Origin: Candidatus Flavonifractor merdavium
GTDB taxonomy: Bacteria > Bacillota > Clostridia > Oscillospirales > Oscillospiraceae
Direction: 5' to 3'
DNA length: 35,005 nucleotides
Assembly: GCA_019119335.1 (NCBI GenBank)
Contig: DWXF01000003.1
Location: 1-35,005 of the forward strand
The notes under the pieces: generated by a model
The model's database searches: none
What the model was told of the DNA's origin: nothing
What the model saw: only the letters and a program-made list of their open reading frames with translations
In this document: positions 17,401 to 26,050 of the stretch, one piece after another
Position numbering within the stretch: the stretch's first letter is position 1
How the letters are laid out: each line of letters starts with the position of its first letter
Translations under genes and position numbers: made by a program

Positions 17401-20400
17401 GAAGGTGGCGGTAACTGTGTACTGGCCCGCGTCGGTGGGCGCATTGGGGCTGTCATAGTTTGCGCCGGCGGCGGTAGTGCCGGTGTAGTGATAGGTCACG
17501 CTGCCGGTGCCGTGGGTATCCGAGGCAGGAACCGGACTTTTTGCCTTGTCGCCGTAAGTCCAGTCCTCCATGGTTACGGAGGTCGTGCCGGAAGCTGGGA
17601 TGATCTGCCACTTCAGCGTGGTGTTTGTGACACGCTCCAACGTGTAGTTGTCGTTGCTCAGGACGGTGACCGTGACCTCATAGTCACCCACATCGGCAGC
17701 CTCTCTGGTTCCATTGTAGGTCAGCTGACAGGTATCATGCTCCACCAGATTAGTTATGGTGGCAGTAACGGTGTGCTTCTGGCCGTCATAGGTGATGGGA
17801 GCGGCGTAATCCCAGTTCAGCGTCACCGGACGGGGAGAGAGATTGACCGTCACAGCATTACTGGCAGCCTCCCGGGTCTGGCCGTTTCCGCTGGCGGTGA
17901 CCACCACATGATAGCTGCCGCTGTCAGCCACATTGGACAGGGCCAGGGTCGCGCCGGTTTTTCCCGCCAGCTGGCGGTTATCCTTGTACCACGCATAGGT
18001 GAGGTTTACGTCTTTTTCCCCGCTGTGGCCGGCATTGGCGGTAAGGGTGATTTTCTCGCCGTAAGTGACGCTGGTTTTGTTGGCTTCCAGCGTCACAGTG
18101 GGTTCGTCCAGCGTCCACTTGGCGGTGAGGGTGAGATTTTTCGTGACAGCAGCGCCAAAATCCCATTGCGATGCGCCGCTGTACCACCCGCCGAAGGTAT
18201 AGCCCGTCTTTTGAGGGGTGCCGGGCTGAGTGGCCGTGCCGCCGCTGACCACCAGCTGGGGGGCAATTCCGCTGTCAAAGGTAATGCTGTAAACCTGCAC
18301 TTCTTTTGTGGTAGTCAGTCCGGCGTTGGAGGTGGCGGTAAAGGTATACGTTCCAGACTCTGTCACGTGGTACGAGCCGTTGACGGGTGCGGCTGTGCCG
18401 CCGTCCTTGGCTGCCGTGACGCTGCCGTCGGAGGTGACCGTCAGGGTGAGGCTGTCCGCGCCGGTTTCCCCGCCGGTGATCTCCAGGGCGGGCTTGCCCG
18501 TGTTGATCTGGATGAGGCCCACGAAGCCGCTGGTGGTGTTGGCGGGGCGGGGCGTACCGTCGCCGTAGGCACCGGCGGTGCCGTCGGTGACCTCATAGTA
18601 AATGTACCATTCCCCGTCCTGACTGACGGTGACGCTGCCGCCGGTGTTTGCCGAAAACTCCGTCAGATCGGCAGGCGTGTCGGTGTTGTTGGTTACGACT
18701 TGATATTTGGCGGTATTCAGGCCGCTGCCGCCCTGGTCTGCAAAGGTAAAGCGGACGGTCACAGGGCTGGACTGCCACCCCGCGGACGTCCAATCATGGG
18801 TGGCGGTAGGGACGGTAGTGTCAATTTTGTCAATGGTATAGCTGCTTGAATTGCTGCCGCCGTAGGTGTTGTCCACCACGGAGACCGTATAGGCGCCGTT
18901 CTGGGACACCAGAATGGTGCCGGAGCTGTCGGAGGTGGTTCTGCCGTCTGGAAGGGTGACCACGCAGTTGTCGGTATGCTCTCCTGCCAGCTTCCACTCC
19001 AGGGTCTGGGTCTCGTTTGTCCAGGTCGTGCCGTCCCAGGGGACAAAGCCGTCGCCGTCATTGTCGGACAGACCGATGGTAATGGTGGGGGCGTAATTTT
19101 TTGCGCCTTGCTCCGAGATCACCTGGTAGGCCGGGGAGCTGACGGTGACTGAGTTCCCCACCTTGTCAGTGACGCGGAGATGGAGGCAGATGCTCGTTTC
19201 GCCGCTCTCGGTGGCGGTATAGGTCAGCTGGGTGTCGCTTCCCACAGCAGTCCAGCCGCTGCTGGGCGCGGTGGACGAGCTGCTCCACGCATATTGTGCC
19301 GTCTGCACGCCGGACTGGGCATCCACATAGCTCACGGGCAGGGTGACGCTGTGGTAGACGCCGTCCTTTTGGGTGGGTTGGTTGGCCGCCATGGCTCCAA
19401 TGGAGGCGGTGGGTTCCATGGTGTCGATTTTTTCCACCGTGGCGGAGGCGGTGGCTGCCTCGTTGCTCTGGGACACACAGCGGAAGGCGTAGGCGCCGTT
19501 TTTGGTCACCGTGACGCTGTTGCCGGAGACTGTTTGCCACTCCTCGTCACCGTAGCGATACTGTGGGGTTCCGTTCTTGGCGTTTACTGTGATGGTGCGG
19601 CTGGTTGCCCAGTTGGTGTTGTCCACGGAAACGGCAATGGTGGGCAGCTGGACCGGATCCGGGTCGCCAGCGAAATTCACGCTGGTACTCTTGTAAGCCA
19701 GCGCGCCGTTGCCGTCGCAGATCCCCAGCACATGGAGGTACCAAATTCCGCTCCCCGCCTCCTGGCGGGTCATGGCCCGGAAGCCGTCGGAAGTCCTGGC
19801 CGCAGCCAGGTCCTCCTGGGTCAGGGGAATCCAGCCGGTGGCGGGCATGCCGGCGCTCTGGGACCAGGCGTACCGCAGGGAGGTGGTGTTTTCATTGGCA
19901 TTGGAGATGGCGGCCCGGGCCACCCCGCCGGAGATGGAGCCGGCGGAAAGATCAAAGGACGGCGTCCTGGTGTCCACGTTGGCCGCAGTATCGCCGCCGA
20001 CCGGGGCGGTCATGGAATTGTTCGCCATATCCGCGATAACAGCGGTGGACTCAATACCGGTGACCGTGAGGGTACTGGTGGCATCGGCGGCCACCGTGCC
20101 GGTAAAGTAGAGGACGTTGGTATTCACGCCGCCGGCGTAGGTGGCGGTACCCCAGCTGGTGGTGATGGTCTTGCCGCTCAGGGTACTGTTATTGTTGTCC
20201 ACGATCTCGTCGAAGATAAGGGACACGGTAAAGCTGTCTCCCACCCGGTAGGTGCTCTCCCCCATACCGGCCACGGCCAGCAGGGTGGGCTCTTGGCGAT
20301 CAACGAATTGATAGTGATAGGCAACATTTTGCGTATACCACTTGTCACTGCCAGAGCCGCTGGCGCCGTAAGAGGTGGTGACCTGCTCGGTGGTTACAGG

Positions 20401-22689
20401 AAAGGCGATATAGTTCTCAGTGCTGTTTCCCTGCCATATCTGCGCTCTCAATGTGGAGCCGCTGGTAAAGGGGGTTCCCGCCGGGAAACGATAGGAAAGG
20501 GAGTTGGTGTTCTTTTTATCTCCTCCGTGTTCAAAAAGGGCCGTATATCCTGCGGATGTGGAGGAGGAATAGGAACCTTTAAGATTGCCCTCGTAGGGAT
20601 AAATAGCGGTATCCGTTTGACCGCCTGGCACGATCTGTACGGCCTGATAGCCGCTCTCTCCTTCTTTGGCGTCAAAGGTCACATAATAGCGGATCTCCTG
20701 GGACACAGACTGCACATAGGCGCGGATATTTTCTGCCGGCTGCACGGTGACGGTATCGTGCTGGCTGCCCTGCTGTCCGTTTGTCCAGCCCAGGCCACCG
20801 TCATCCTCGTAATCGCCTCGTGTGGTTTCGGCGGTGGCTCCGTTTGCTGTCTTTTCCGCAAATTCGCCGGGGTCAACCGTCGTATTTCCCGTCATGGTGC
20901 GCTTGGCTGCGGCCCGGTTGTCCTGGATTACCGCGCCGCCGTCCACCCGGTAGATTTCCACTGAATAAGTGCGGCTGTCGTTGGAGTAGCCGGTGGCGGC
21001 GCAGGCGCCATAGACGGCGTTGACGCCGCGCTCCGTAATGGTGATGGTCTGGGACGTAACCCCGGCGGCAAAGGTCAGGGTATCGCTTTTGTGTTCAAAG
21101 TGGGTGCCCCCCACGGCGGAGCCGTTGACGGTGCGGTAGTAGACGGTCTGCACCCCGTCGCTGCCGCCGCTGCGGCTGACAGTGAAGGTGTTGTTCCCGT
21201 TATTTTGAATGGTAAACACACCATATGCCGGGATGTCGTCGCCGATGGTAGACTGAGGGCCGTAGCAAATGACGCCGCCCGCCACAGCGTAGGCCCGGGC
21301 GTAGTAGGGCACCCCCTGGGCCAGCTCCACCGTGGTGCTGAGGGGTGTATCCGGCGTTGTCACCGGGCTGGACGTGACATACTTCCCGTTATTGACCGCG
21401 GTTGTGGGGCCGCTCATAACGCTCCAGACAATGCCGGTCTCGGTGATGTCATCCGGCCCCGGCTCCACCAAGGTGGCCGAGAGCGCTCCGTTTTCATAGA
21501 CGGGCTCGGTAAAGACCAGCGGGCCGGGGAGCACCGTCAGGGTTACATTTTTTGTGGTTTCGTTGCCTGCCGCGTCTCTGACGGTGACGGAGACCTGCTG
21601 ATCGCCCCGGGTTTTGGCGGTGGTATCGTCCGCGTCCACCGTGACGGTACACTCCGTCACCGGCTCGTTGTCGGTAATCTTCAGGGCGGCCTGGATGGTG
21701 TTTTGCACCATTTCCCCGGAAGCTCCGGTCATCACCTCCACCGTGCCGCAGGTAAATTCGGGCGCCTGGATATCTTTCCACACGGCGGTCAGGGTGTAGT
21801 TTCCGTTTGCCTTGTAAGGAATGTCGGCACCGGCGGCAAAGGTCTGCTGGCCGTCCGTCCAATGCTGGAAGGCGTACCCCGAGCGGGTGGGGCCCTGGGC
21901 GGCGGTCACCGACCCGCTCAGCATTCCCTGATTGGCGGGCATGTTGGTCACATTGAGTCCGCCGGGCTGGTAAACCACGCCGCAGGGCAGGGTGACATTG
22001 CCCTGGATGGTGTTCCCGTCGTTGTCGGTGACGGCAACAGCGGCGGTTTTTCCGCTGCACGACACTGTGTAGCTCCGGGGATCCAGGGTGACGGTCCGGC
22101 CCTGGCCGTAGGTCAGCTTCACCGTGTAGTCGGCGCTGTTATTGGAACTGGTGTTGCCGGGGTCGTTGAGATAGACCGTCACGTTCTCCCAGGTAACTTC
22201 CGCGGTATCATAGGTGTAGGCATACAGGGGGCCGCAGTCCTGGGCGCCGCCGGCCCGGCAGAAGTACCGGTACTCGGTGGGAGCTGATGTGCCGGGCATT
22301 TGGTAAAGCCCGCCGGCGGGGCAGTGGTCAAACCCCTTACCCGGGGCTACCACGTTCACATAAGTGGTCGCAACGGCGTCTTGATAAATCCGGTTCATGT
22401 ATGTTTCACAGTTGTTCTTTGTGTCTGTGGCCTCCAGCACCGCCCCGGAGCCCAGCTGGGCCACGGCGTCGTCCTGGCCGTATACCCCGTCCAGAAAGGC
22501 GTAGGTGGTGCCTGAGGTAAATACAGTGGTCTCCACAAAATTGTAATAGATAAACCCTTTGCCGGAGCCAGTCCCCTTGGGCAGCTCCAGCGCCCCGCCA
22601 GCCGCCGCGGCGGTAAGTATGGCAAGCTCCGGCATCATACCCATAAGCATGCACAGCGTAAGTAAAAGGCTCAAACACCGCTTCTTCAT
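14497..22689 (-). CDS. Giant modular SLH-anchored surface protein (adhesin-like)
   Basis: A 2730-residue secreted protein. It has a signal peptide (MKKRCLSLLLTLCMLMGMMP, cleavage near AAAA/GG). Module positions are approximate: Ig-like and InlB-type units in 220-430 ('YAFQHWTDG'), a Calx-beta-like module near 490-590 (FTVSRSGGSDGVQTVYYR; TFAAGVTSQTITI), further Ig-like units to 1460, a Listeria-Bacteroides repeat near 1470-1528 (GYTFGGWYSG), an Ig-like domain near 1528-1615, and MBG/YDG-type repeats near 1616-2090. Then come another GW-type InlB unit near 2106-2173, a carboxypeptidase-regulatory-like fold near 2176-2265 (ISGTVTEETDGG; DGNGAYYFANLIPG), and an unassigned domain near 2273-2438. 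A Gly/Ser linker and an InlB unit lead to three SLH domains near 2550-2725 (FTDADRNAWYHDGVHYCVEH). AAGGAGG precedes the ATG. The SLH domains predict wall anchoring and the rest forms a long stalk. No catalytic domain is recognised; adhesion or matrix binding is an inference. Confidence 0.88.
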   Translation of the reverse strand: MKKRCLSLLLTLCMLMGMMPELAILTAAAAGGALELPKGTGSGKGFIYYNFVETTVFTSGTTYAFLDGVYGQDDAVAQLGSGAVLEATDTKNNCETYMNRIYQDAVATTYVNVVAPGKGFDHCPAGGLYQMPGTSAPTEYRYFCRAGGAQDCGPLYAYTYDTAEVTWENVTVYLNDPGNTSSNNSADYTVKLTYGQGRTVTLDPRSYTVSCSGKTAAVAVTDNDGNTIQGNVTLPCGVVYQPGGLNVTNMPANQGMLSGSVTAAQGPTRSGYAFQHWTDGQQTFAAGADIPYKANGNYTLTAVWKDIQAPEFTCGTVEVMTGASGEMVQNTIQAALKITDNEPVTECTVTVDADDTTAKTRGDQQVSVTVRDAAGNETTKNVTLTVLPGPLVFTEPVYENGALSATLVEPGPDDITETGIVWSVMSGPTTAVNNGKYVTSSPVTTPDTPLSTTVELAQGVPYYARAYAVAGGVICYGPQSTIGDDIPAYGVFTIQNNGNNTFTVSRSGGSDGVQTVYYRTVNGSAVGGTHFEHKSDTLTFAAGVTSQTITITERGVNAVYGACAATGYSNDSRTYSVEIYRVDGGAVIQDNRAAAKRTMTGNTTVDPGEFAEKTANGATAETTRGDYEDDGGLGWTNGQQGSQHDTVTVQPAENIRAYVQSVSQEIRYYVTFDAKEGESGYQAVQIVPGGQTDTAIYPYEGNLKGSYSSSTSAGYTALFEHGGDKKNTNSLSYRFPAGTPFTSGSTLRAQIWQGNSTENYIAFPVTTEQVTTSYGASGSGSDKWYTQNVAYHYQFVDRQEPTLLAVAGMGESTYRVGDSFTVSLIFDEIVDNNNSTLSGKTITTSWGTATYAGGVNTNVLYFTGTVAADATSTLTVTGIESTAVIADMANNSMTAPVGGDTAANVDTRTPSFDLSAGSISGGVARAAISNANENTTSLRYAWSQSAGMPATGWIPLTQEDLAAARTSDGFRAMTRQEAGSGIWYLHVLGICDGNGALAYKSTSVNFAGDPDPVQLPTIAVSVDNTNWATSRTITVNAKNGTPQYRYGDEEWQTVSGNSVTVTKNGAYAFRCVSQSNEAATASATVEKIDTMEPTASIGAMAANQPTQKDGVYHSVTLPVSYVDAQSGVQTAQYAWSSSSTAPSSGWTAVGSDTQLTYTATESGETSICLHLRVTDKVGNSVTVSSPAYQVISEQGAKNYAPTITIGLSDNDGDGFVPWDGTTWTNETQTLEWKLAGEHTDNCVVTLPDGRTTSDSSGTILVSQNGAYTVSVVDNTYGGSNSSSYTIDKIDTTVPTATHDWTSAGWQSSPVTVRFTFADQGGSGLNTAKYQVVTNNTDTPADLTEFSANTGGSVTVSQDGEWYIYYEVTDGTAGAYGDGTPRPANTTSGFVGLIQINTGKPALEITGGETGADSLTLTVTSDGSVTAAKDGGTAAPVNGSYHVTESGTYTFTATSNAGLTTTKEVQVYSITFDSGIAPQLVVSGGTATQPGTPQKTGYTFGGWYSGASQWDFGAAVTKNLTLTAKWTLDEPTVTLEANKTSVTYGEKITLTANAGHSGEKDVNLTYAWYKDNRQLAGKTGATLALSNVADSGSYHVVVTASGNGQTREAASNAVTVNLSPRPVTLNWDYAAPITYDGQKHTVTATITNLVEHDTCQLTYNGTREAADVGDYEVTVTVLSNDNYTLERVTNTTLKWQIIPASGTTSVTMEDWTYGDKAKSPVPASDTHGTGSVTYHYTGTTAAGANYDSPNAPTDAGQYTVTATFAPTQNYGEATATDTFTIVPRPVKLSWSGQTEVSYDGRQHTVTAAISNLVDDDTCELTCQEHQKTDAGAYTAKVTALSNPNYTLKGAENTTLAWQITKIPGVASITMSGWTYGDAAKAPLPASDTNGTDNVSYHYTGTTAGGANYDNSAIPTDAGDYTVTATFAAATNYEEVTATAEFSIARKTISATWSGLNQVYGTPEQVAATLSGIVDNDTVTASVTGHSQAAGNHSLTATLAGADVDNYTLKNGTATLTIQPKPVLFAVKDNVAEADGRPKKATVTTDDEHCTYTVTYRQNGKDTASPKEAGSYEIWVKITDSNYRHTGGGNTMQVGTLTITQAPPVLYTVSFAGGGETEGSMSGLEAIGGSVLTLPDCGYHKDAHKFTGWLYNGQLYQPGDPFTMPNGNVAFTAQWQAVFTISGTVTEETDGGAAKVENAVVSLWLGANKIDEVFTDGNGAYYFANLIPGIYNLVVTKDVRTVTSKVELTENKTCNAVLPKGATNSIVAVAPGSPDIVVGELDTVFDLPDDTVYTETDQTTVQAGGKVEIIFTAAVKEKAEAASDLEKIQSISGGSNLALTMDYALTKTVTTADGKEEAPQPIPQSNVLLEVLLPLPTELQGKDSYCVYRVHDGEAQELKQGEANKNEWDEYFTVSSGKTGLTLYVKCFSTYAIGYSDTPVTPTPPDNTGGDSGGSSSTPTYPPIVEQPDHGSVAVKPSSPQKGDNVTITPTPDDGYTTDEVTVTDTNGKLVEVTPNDDGTYTFVQPSGKVTITVTFRPVADTSGCPRDESCPMAPFTDADRNAWYHDGVHYCVEHGLMVGTSKTTFVPDISITRGMLVTILWRLEGSLIVDAPMPYGDVAPEVWYTEAIRWADSAGVVTGYGNGTFGPNDPITREQMAAMLWRYAGSPDVDGSLSIFADGTETSSWAQTAMIWAVEQELITGVGNGRLEPGGQATRAQAATILMRYVKNAEK
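16862..17836 (-). repeat. Two tandem ~163-codon MBG-type repeat units in the giant protein gene
   Basis: Two successive units of about 485-490 bases (roughly 17350-17836 and 16862-17350) encode the same pattern: 'RPV.L.W' strand, 'YDG..HTVTA.I.NLV..DTC.LT', 'W.YGD.AK.P.PASDT.GT', 'YHYTGTTA.GANYD' and 'PTDAG.YTVTATFA'. The DNA is also close; TGTCATAGTTTGCGCC on the + strand occurs in both. A related but shorter third unit follows. This points to internal duplication and possible length variation. Confidence 0.7.
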
Positions 22690-22862
22690 CTCTGTTCCTC
22701 CTTGTGATGATCATGGGTCCGACGGCTGCGGGCGCGGCATCGGAGCCTTCCGGCAGACCTGGCATGGTGCGGCGGGGCTGCAATATACACTGTGGCCCCA
22801 CGATATAGCCAGGCCTCCTTCGGACGTCCCTCTTGACGGACTTTCCTTTCCATGTTATGTTC

Positions 22863-22891
22863 ATTATACAATTTGCGGCGAAATTGATAAG
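22863..22891 (-). promoter_or_regulatory. Promoter of the giant SLH gene with weak -35
   Basis: On the minus strand a perfect TATAAT (22868-22863) is preceded, at 17 bp, by CTTATC (22891-22886), a poor -35 match. The leader to the ATG would be about 165 bases. A good -10 with a poor -35, directly abutting a direct repeat, suggests dependence on an activator. Confidence 0.5.
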
Positions 22892-22929
22892 TAATTGTTC
22901 AAAAATTGCACTAATTTATCAAAAATTGC
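22892..22929. promoter_or_regulatory. Tandem direct repeat, probable regulator binding site
   Basis: TAATTGTTCAAAAATTGC (22892-22909) and TAATTTATCAAAAATTGC (22912-22929) match at 16 of 18 positions and repeat every 20 bp, about two helical turns. They lie immediately upstream of the -35 of the giant SLH gene and also in the region upstream of the divergent sensor kinase. Direct repeats on one helix face are typical of LytTR- and OmpR-type activator sites. The regulator is not identified. Confidence 0.5.
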
Positions 22930-22998
22930 GCATTGCTGCCCCGGACGGCGGCGTCGGAATTCAAGAAGGCATGCTAACAACCGCTGACGAAATGAGGG

Positions 22999-24282
22999 AT
23001 GATGTTGAAGCTGGACTTTTATCACACCCTTTATATTGGAATCTCACAGGTCTTTTTGGGTATCTTTGTGATGCTTCTGATCGATTTCCGTAAACCGGTC
23101 TCTCAGTGGCGGACCCGCTGGATCGTCACAGCGGTGTTGATTGTGGGATCCAATCTGATTGGGATCCTTTTCCTGAATTTTTGGGAAATTTATTCTCGCG
23201 CGGGCTTTTTTACCGTGACCCTCCCTTACATTTTGGTCACACTCTGGTGCTCCCAGTATCGGGACTTTCGCGCCGCGTTCAGCATCATTACCGGCCTGTT
23301 CGTCGGCTGCATTGGAACGGCGAACGAAATGCTGACCGAACTGCTTCTCCAGCACACCAAATACTGCGAATACTATTCCTTTGCCGTACGCGTCATTTCC
23401 TTCTTCCTGATGTTTTTTATCCTGCGGCGGTTCAGCGTTACATACCGGCAGATGCTTCACCAGCTCAATCGCAGCTGGGGAATTCTCTGCCTGATTCCAT
23501 TCTCCGTATTTATTACCATGCTGTATGCCATCAGCAATTCGGCCAATTCCGTTACGATTATCGTGCTGTTCTATGGCTTGCTGGTGGCATGCAGCGGCGC
23601 CTACTACTTGATGTATCTCTTTTTTGACCGGGTACAGAAAGAAAACAGCGCCCGTTATGAGGCGCAGCTGTCCACCTTGCAGGTGTCTGCCCTGCGGAAC
23701 CGCATGGAGGCGGTGCGGGTTGCGGAGAATGCCATCCGCACCGAACGCCATGACCTGCGTCACCGCCTCCAGGCTGTGGCGGAGCTGGTGTCCCGCGGAG
23801 ACAAGAAATCCGCGCTGGAGTTTCTGGACGCTGCCCAAAGGCGGCTGGATGAGCAGAAGGAGATTCGCTGGTGTCGCCCCCCGGTGCTGGATGCGGTGTT
23901 TTCCTCCTACTTCGACCAGGCTAAGAATCAGGGTATTTTGGTGGAGGCGAATATTGCCCTTCCCGATACCTTCCCGGTAGACGAGGGCGAATTGGCCATC
24001 GTTTTGGCCAATGCCCTGGAAAACGCCATCCATGCCAATCTGAAGGTACCCCAGGGTCAGCGGCAGATCCGCTGCAAAATGGTGGCGACACCCAGCGTCA
24101 TACTGGAGATTTCCAATCCCTGTGCTGGTGATGTTTCCTTTGACGGCGACGGTTTACCCATAACCCGGCAGAGCGGGCACGGCCTGGGGGTGCAGTCCAT
24201 CTCTGCGTTCTGTCGGAAAAATGGAGCTGTCTGTCATTTTGATCTGACGGACGACTGGTTCCGGCTGAGATTGGTGCTGTAA
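22999..24282 (+). CDS. GHKL-family sensor histidine kinase (AgrC-like)
   Basis: A 427-residue membrane kinase. The N-terminal half (about 8-210) is a run of hydrophobic helices (LYIGISQVFLGIFVMLLI, VTLPYILVTLWC, VISFFLMFFILRRF, LCLIPFSVFITMLYAI). A short coiled linker leads to the H-box RTERHDLRHRLQA with the phospho-acceptor probably at His251. The ATP-binding part has an N-box (VLANALENAIHA, near 335) and a G-box (GHGLGVQSI, near 395), as in AgrC/ComD-type HPK10 kinases, which sense peptides or other extracellular cues. The start is weakly supported: GAGGG touches the ATG at 22999, and a second ATG at 23002 is equally possible. No response regulator is adjacent. A diguanylate cyclase follows after 43 bases, and the giant SLH gene is divergent. 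Confidence 0.85.
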   Translation: MMLKLDFYHTLYIGISQVFLGIFVMLLIDFRKPVSQWRTRWIVTAVLIVGSNLIGILFLNFWEIYSRAGFFTVTLPYILVTLWCSQYRDFRAAFSIITGLFVGCIGTANEMLTELLLQHTKYCEYYSFAVRVISFFLMFFILRRFSVTYRQMLHQLNRSWGILCLIPFSVFITMLYAISNSANSVTIIVLFYGLLVACSGAYYLMYLFFDRVQKENSARYEAQLSTLQVSALRNRMEAVRVAENAIRTERHDLRHRLQAVAELVSRGDKKSALEFLDAAQRRLDEQKEIRWCRPPVLDAVFSSYFDQAKNQGILVEANIALPDTFPVDEGELAIVLANALENAIHANLKVPQGQRQIRCKMVATPSVILEISNPCAGDVSFDGDGLPITRQSGHGLGVQSISAFCRKNGAVCHFDLTDDWFRLRLVL

Positions 24283-24325
24283 TGTGCGAAGGCTGCATTG
24301 ATATACGAAAAGCCGGAGGTTGTTT

Positions 24326-25909
24326 ATGCTAAAAACACGCCATGATTCCGTTCTGATATCCTGTTTTCTGATCGTTTTAGCTTTGGCGGGCTTCTTTGTC
24401 ATTTTCTTTCTCGCCCTGCGTTCTCCCACGCCCTTCCAGCCCGAATTGCATCAGCAGCTGGTGCAAATTGAGCCGGTTGGCCCCACTGAGAGCGGTGCCG
24501 ACACCATCTATCAGGAAACGCTGCCGGATTACCGCTGGAGCCAGCCGGTCTGCGCTGTCACGGCCAGGCGAACCCCTTATTCCGTATATCTGGATGGTGT
24601 GCTTCTGCATGAATACACCCCCGGCGCATTTGATCACGGCGGGATGATACACTGGATCTCGCTGCCTGAAACGGAATTAGCGGGACGCGTCCTCACTGTA
24701 TCCGCGCCCTCCGAAGGATTAACGGTCCTGGCAGGTGATTACAGCGATTTGATCCTTCGCTACCGCAACGCCAACGCTGTCACCCTGATATTTTCGGGGC
24801 TGTTCCTGCTGCTTGGCATTCTCATCGGTCTGCTTTCCCTGGGAGCCAGAGCGGCCATCGGAGCCAAACGGCTCCGAACGCTGCGGTATCTCAGCGCGCT
24901 GGTGGTACATGTGAGTCTGTGGATATCCATGGACTCGGCCGTGCTCCAGATGGTCCGCATCAGCGGTCCAATCATGTATGTATTGGCCATGTACGCCTTT
25001 ATGGCCATGCCTCTTTTTATGATTCAGTTTTATCGCAGTATGATGGATGAGGACAGCCGTTTGCTTCGCCTGATCTACCGGCTCCAGATGCTGAATCTCT
25101 GTATCTGCGGTCTGCTGCAGATCCTGGGCGTGGCCCAGCTTCATGAGATGCTGCCCCTGACCCATGTGCTGATGATCGTAACGCTGTTATCGCTGCTGCG
25201 CCTTCTGGTGTCCTGGCTCCATTCCAAATTCCGTCGGGAGGCACGGCTGATGCTGAGCGGGTTTGGCGCCCTTGGCTTCTGCTGTGCGGCGGGATTCCTG
25301 GACTATTACCTGTGGGGGAAGCGGTTGTATCTCATTTATTTCAGCGTGGGCATCCTGCTGCTTGTGGTGTCGCTGCTGGCAGTATCTATTGGCTATGTGT
25401 ACCAGGAAATGGTTAAGTCCTCTCAAATGCGCTACTATCAGAAGATGGCCAATACAGATCTGATGACACAGCTTGACAGCCGTACCGCGTTTGAAGAACG
25501 GGTCCGGCAGTCCCCCATCCTGAACGGGCTCTGCGCCTGTATTGTTTTGGACATCAACAATCTGAAACAAGCGAACGATACCATGGGACATTCGGCCGGA
25601 GACGAGCTGATTTGTACCGCCGCCGAGTGCATTCTGTCGGTTTTTGAGTCCCTGGGGCGCTGTTACCGCATGGGCGGCGATGAATTCGCGGTACTGCTGC
25701 AAAACATTACCGAGTCTCAGGTAAACAGAGCCCTGTCGGAACTGGAACTGTGCATCAGCCGCAGAAATCTGACGCGCTCCTTCCCGCTGTCGCTGGCTGT
25801 GGGTCATGCCATGGGACAGGATGCTCCTATCGAGCAAATGTTCCGGGAGGCCGATGCCAATATGTACCGGAATAAGAGTCAGATGAAATGTCATGGTATG
25901 GAACTATGA
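24326..25909 (+). CDS. Membrane-bound diguanylate cyclase (GGDEF)
   Basis: A 527-residue enzyme predicted to make cyclic di-GMP from two GTP. The N-terminal helix (about 10-32) is followed by an external domain of about 115 residues (TLPDYRWSQPVCAVTARRTP; 'YLDGVLLHEYTPG'). Several membrane helices (about 150-362) follow, an arrangement like 7TMR-DISM receptors. The C-terminal GGDEF domain runs from about 372 to 525, with LDINNLKQANDTMGHSAGDE for metal and nucleotide binding and an intact GGDEF at 450-454. The product-inhibition site (RxxD just upstream) is not present: the position that should hold Asp is Arg (GRCYRMGGDEF). GGAGG at 24315-24319 fixes the ATG at 24326. It is probably in one operon with the kinase and ends at a strong terminator. 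Confidence 0.9.
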   Translation: MLKTRHDSVLISCFLIVLALAGFFVIFFLALRSPTPFQPELHQQLVQIEPVGPTESGADTIYQETLPDYRWSQPVCAVTARRTPYSVYLDGVLLHEYTPGAFDHGGMIHWISLPETELAGRVLTVSAPSEGLTVLAGDYSDLILRYRNANAVTLIFSGLFLLLGILIGLLSLGARAAIGAKRLRTLRYLSALVVHVSLWISMDSAVLQMVRISGPIMYVLAMYAFMAMPLFMIQFYRSMMDEDSRLLRLIYRLQMLNLCICGLLQILGVAQLHEMLPLTHVLMIVTLLSLLRLLVSWLHSKFRREARLMLSGFGALGFCCAAGFLDYYLWGKRLYLIYFSVGILLLVVSLLAVSIGYVYQEMVKSSQMRYYQKMANTDLMTQLDSRTAFEERVRQSPILNGLCACIVLDINNLKQANDTMGHSAGDELICTAAECILSVFESLGRCYRMGGDEFAVLLQNITESQVNRALSELELCISRRNLTRSFPLSLAVGHAMGQDAPIEQMFREADANMYRNKSQMKCHGMEL

Positions 25910-25996
25910 CTGCAGAATAACCCGTGTTTGTAGTGCACACCGGCGCCGCCGCTGCTCCGGAACGCATGATGAAGGGGATCCATCTGTGCATAAAAA

Positions 25997-26050
25997 TTTG
26001 GTATGCTGCCGCTCCCTGCTTGGGAGCGGCAGCATACCAAAAATTTTTTT
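25997..26050. terminator. Long-stem terminator after the diguanylate cyclase gene
   Basis: TTTGGTATGCTGCCGCTCCC (25997-26016) pairs perfectly with GGGAGCGGCAGCATACCAAA (26022-26041) around a 5-base loop, and seven T follow at 26044-26050. The 20-bp stem is unusually long. On the minus strand AAATTTTTA follows the stem, so it may also terminate the lacI-anSME transcript. Between here and 26249 I see no gene, promoter or other structure. Confidence 0.9.

Noticed and set aside
15802..18849. 1015-codon open frame on the + strand
   Set aside because: It lies wholly antisense to the giant SLH gene, has a Gly/Val/His/Arg-biased composition typical of the reverse frame of GC-rich repeats, and shows no domain.
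22690..22862. Possible riboswitch in the long leader of the giant SLH gene
   Set aside because: The leader is GC-rich and can fold, but I cannot match it to the cyclic di-GMP or any other riboswitch consensus.
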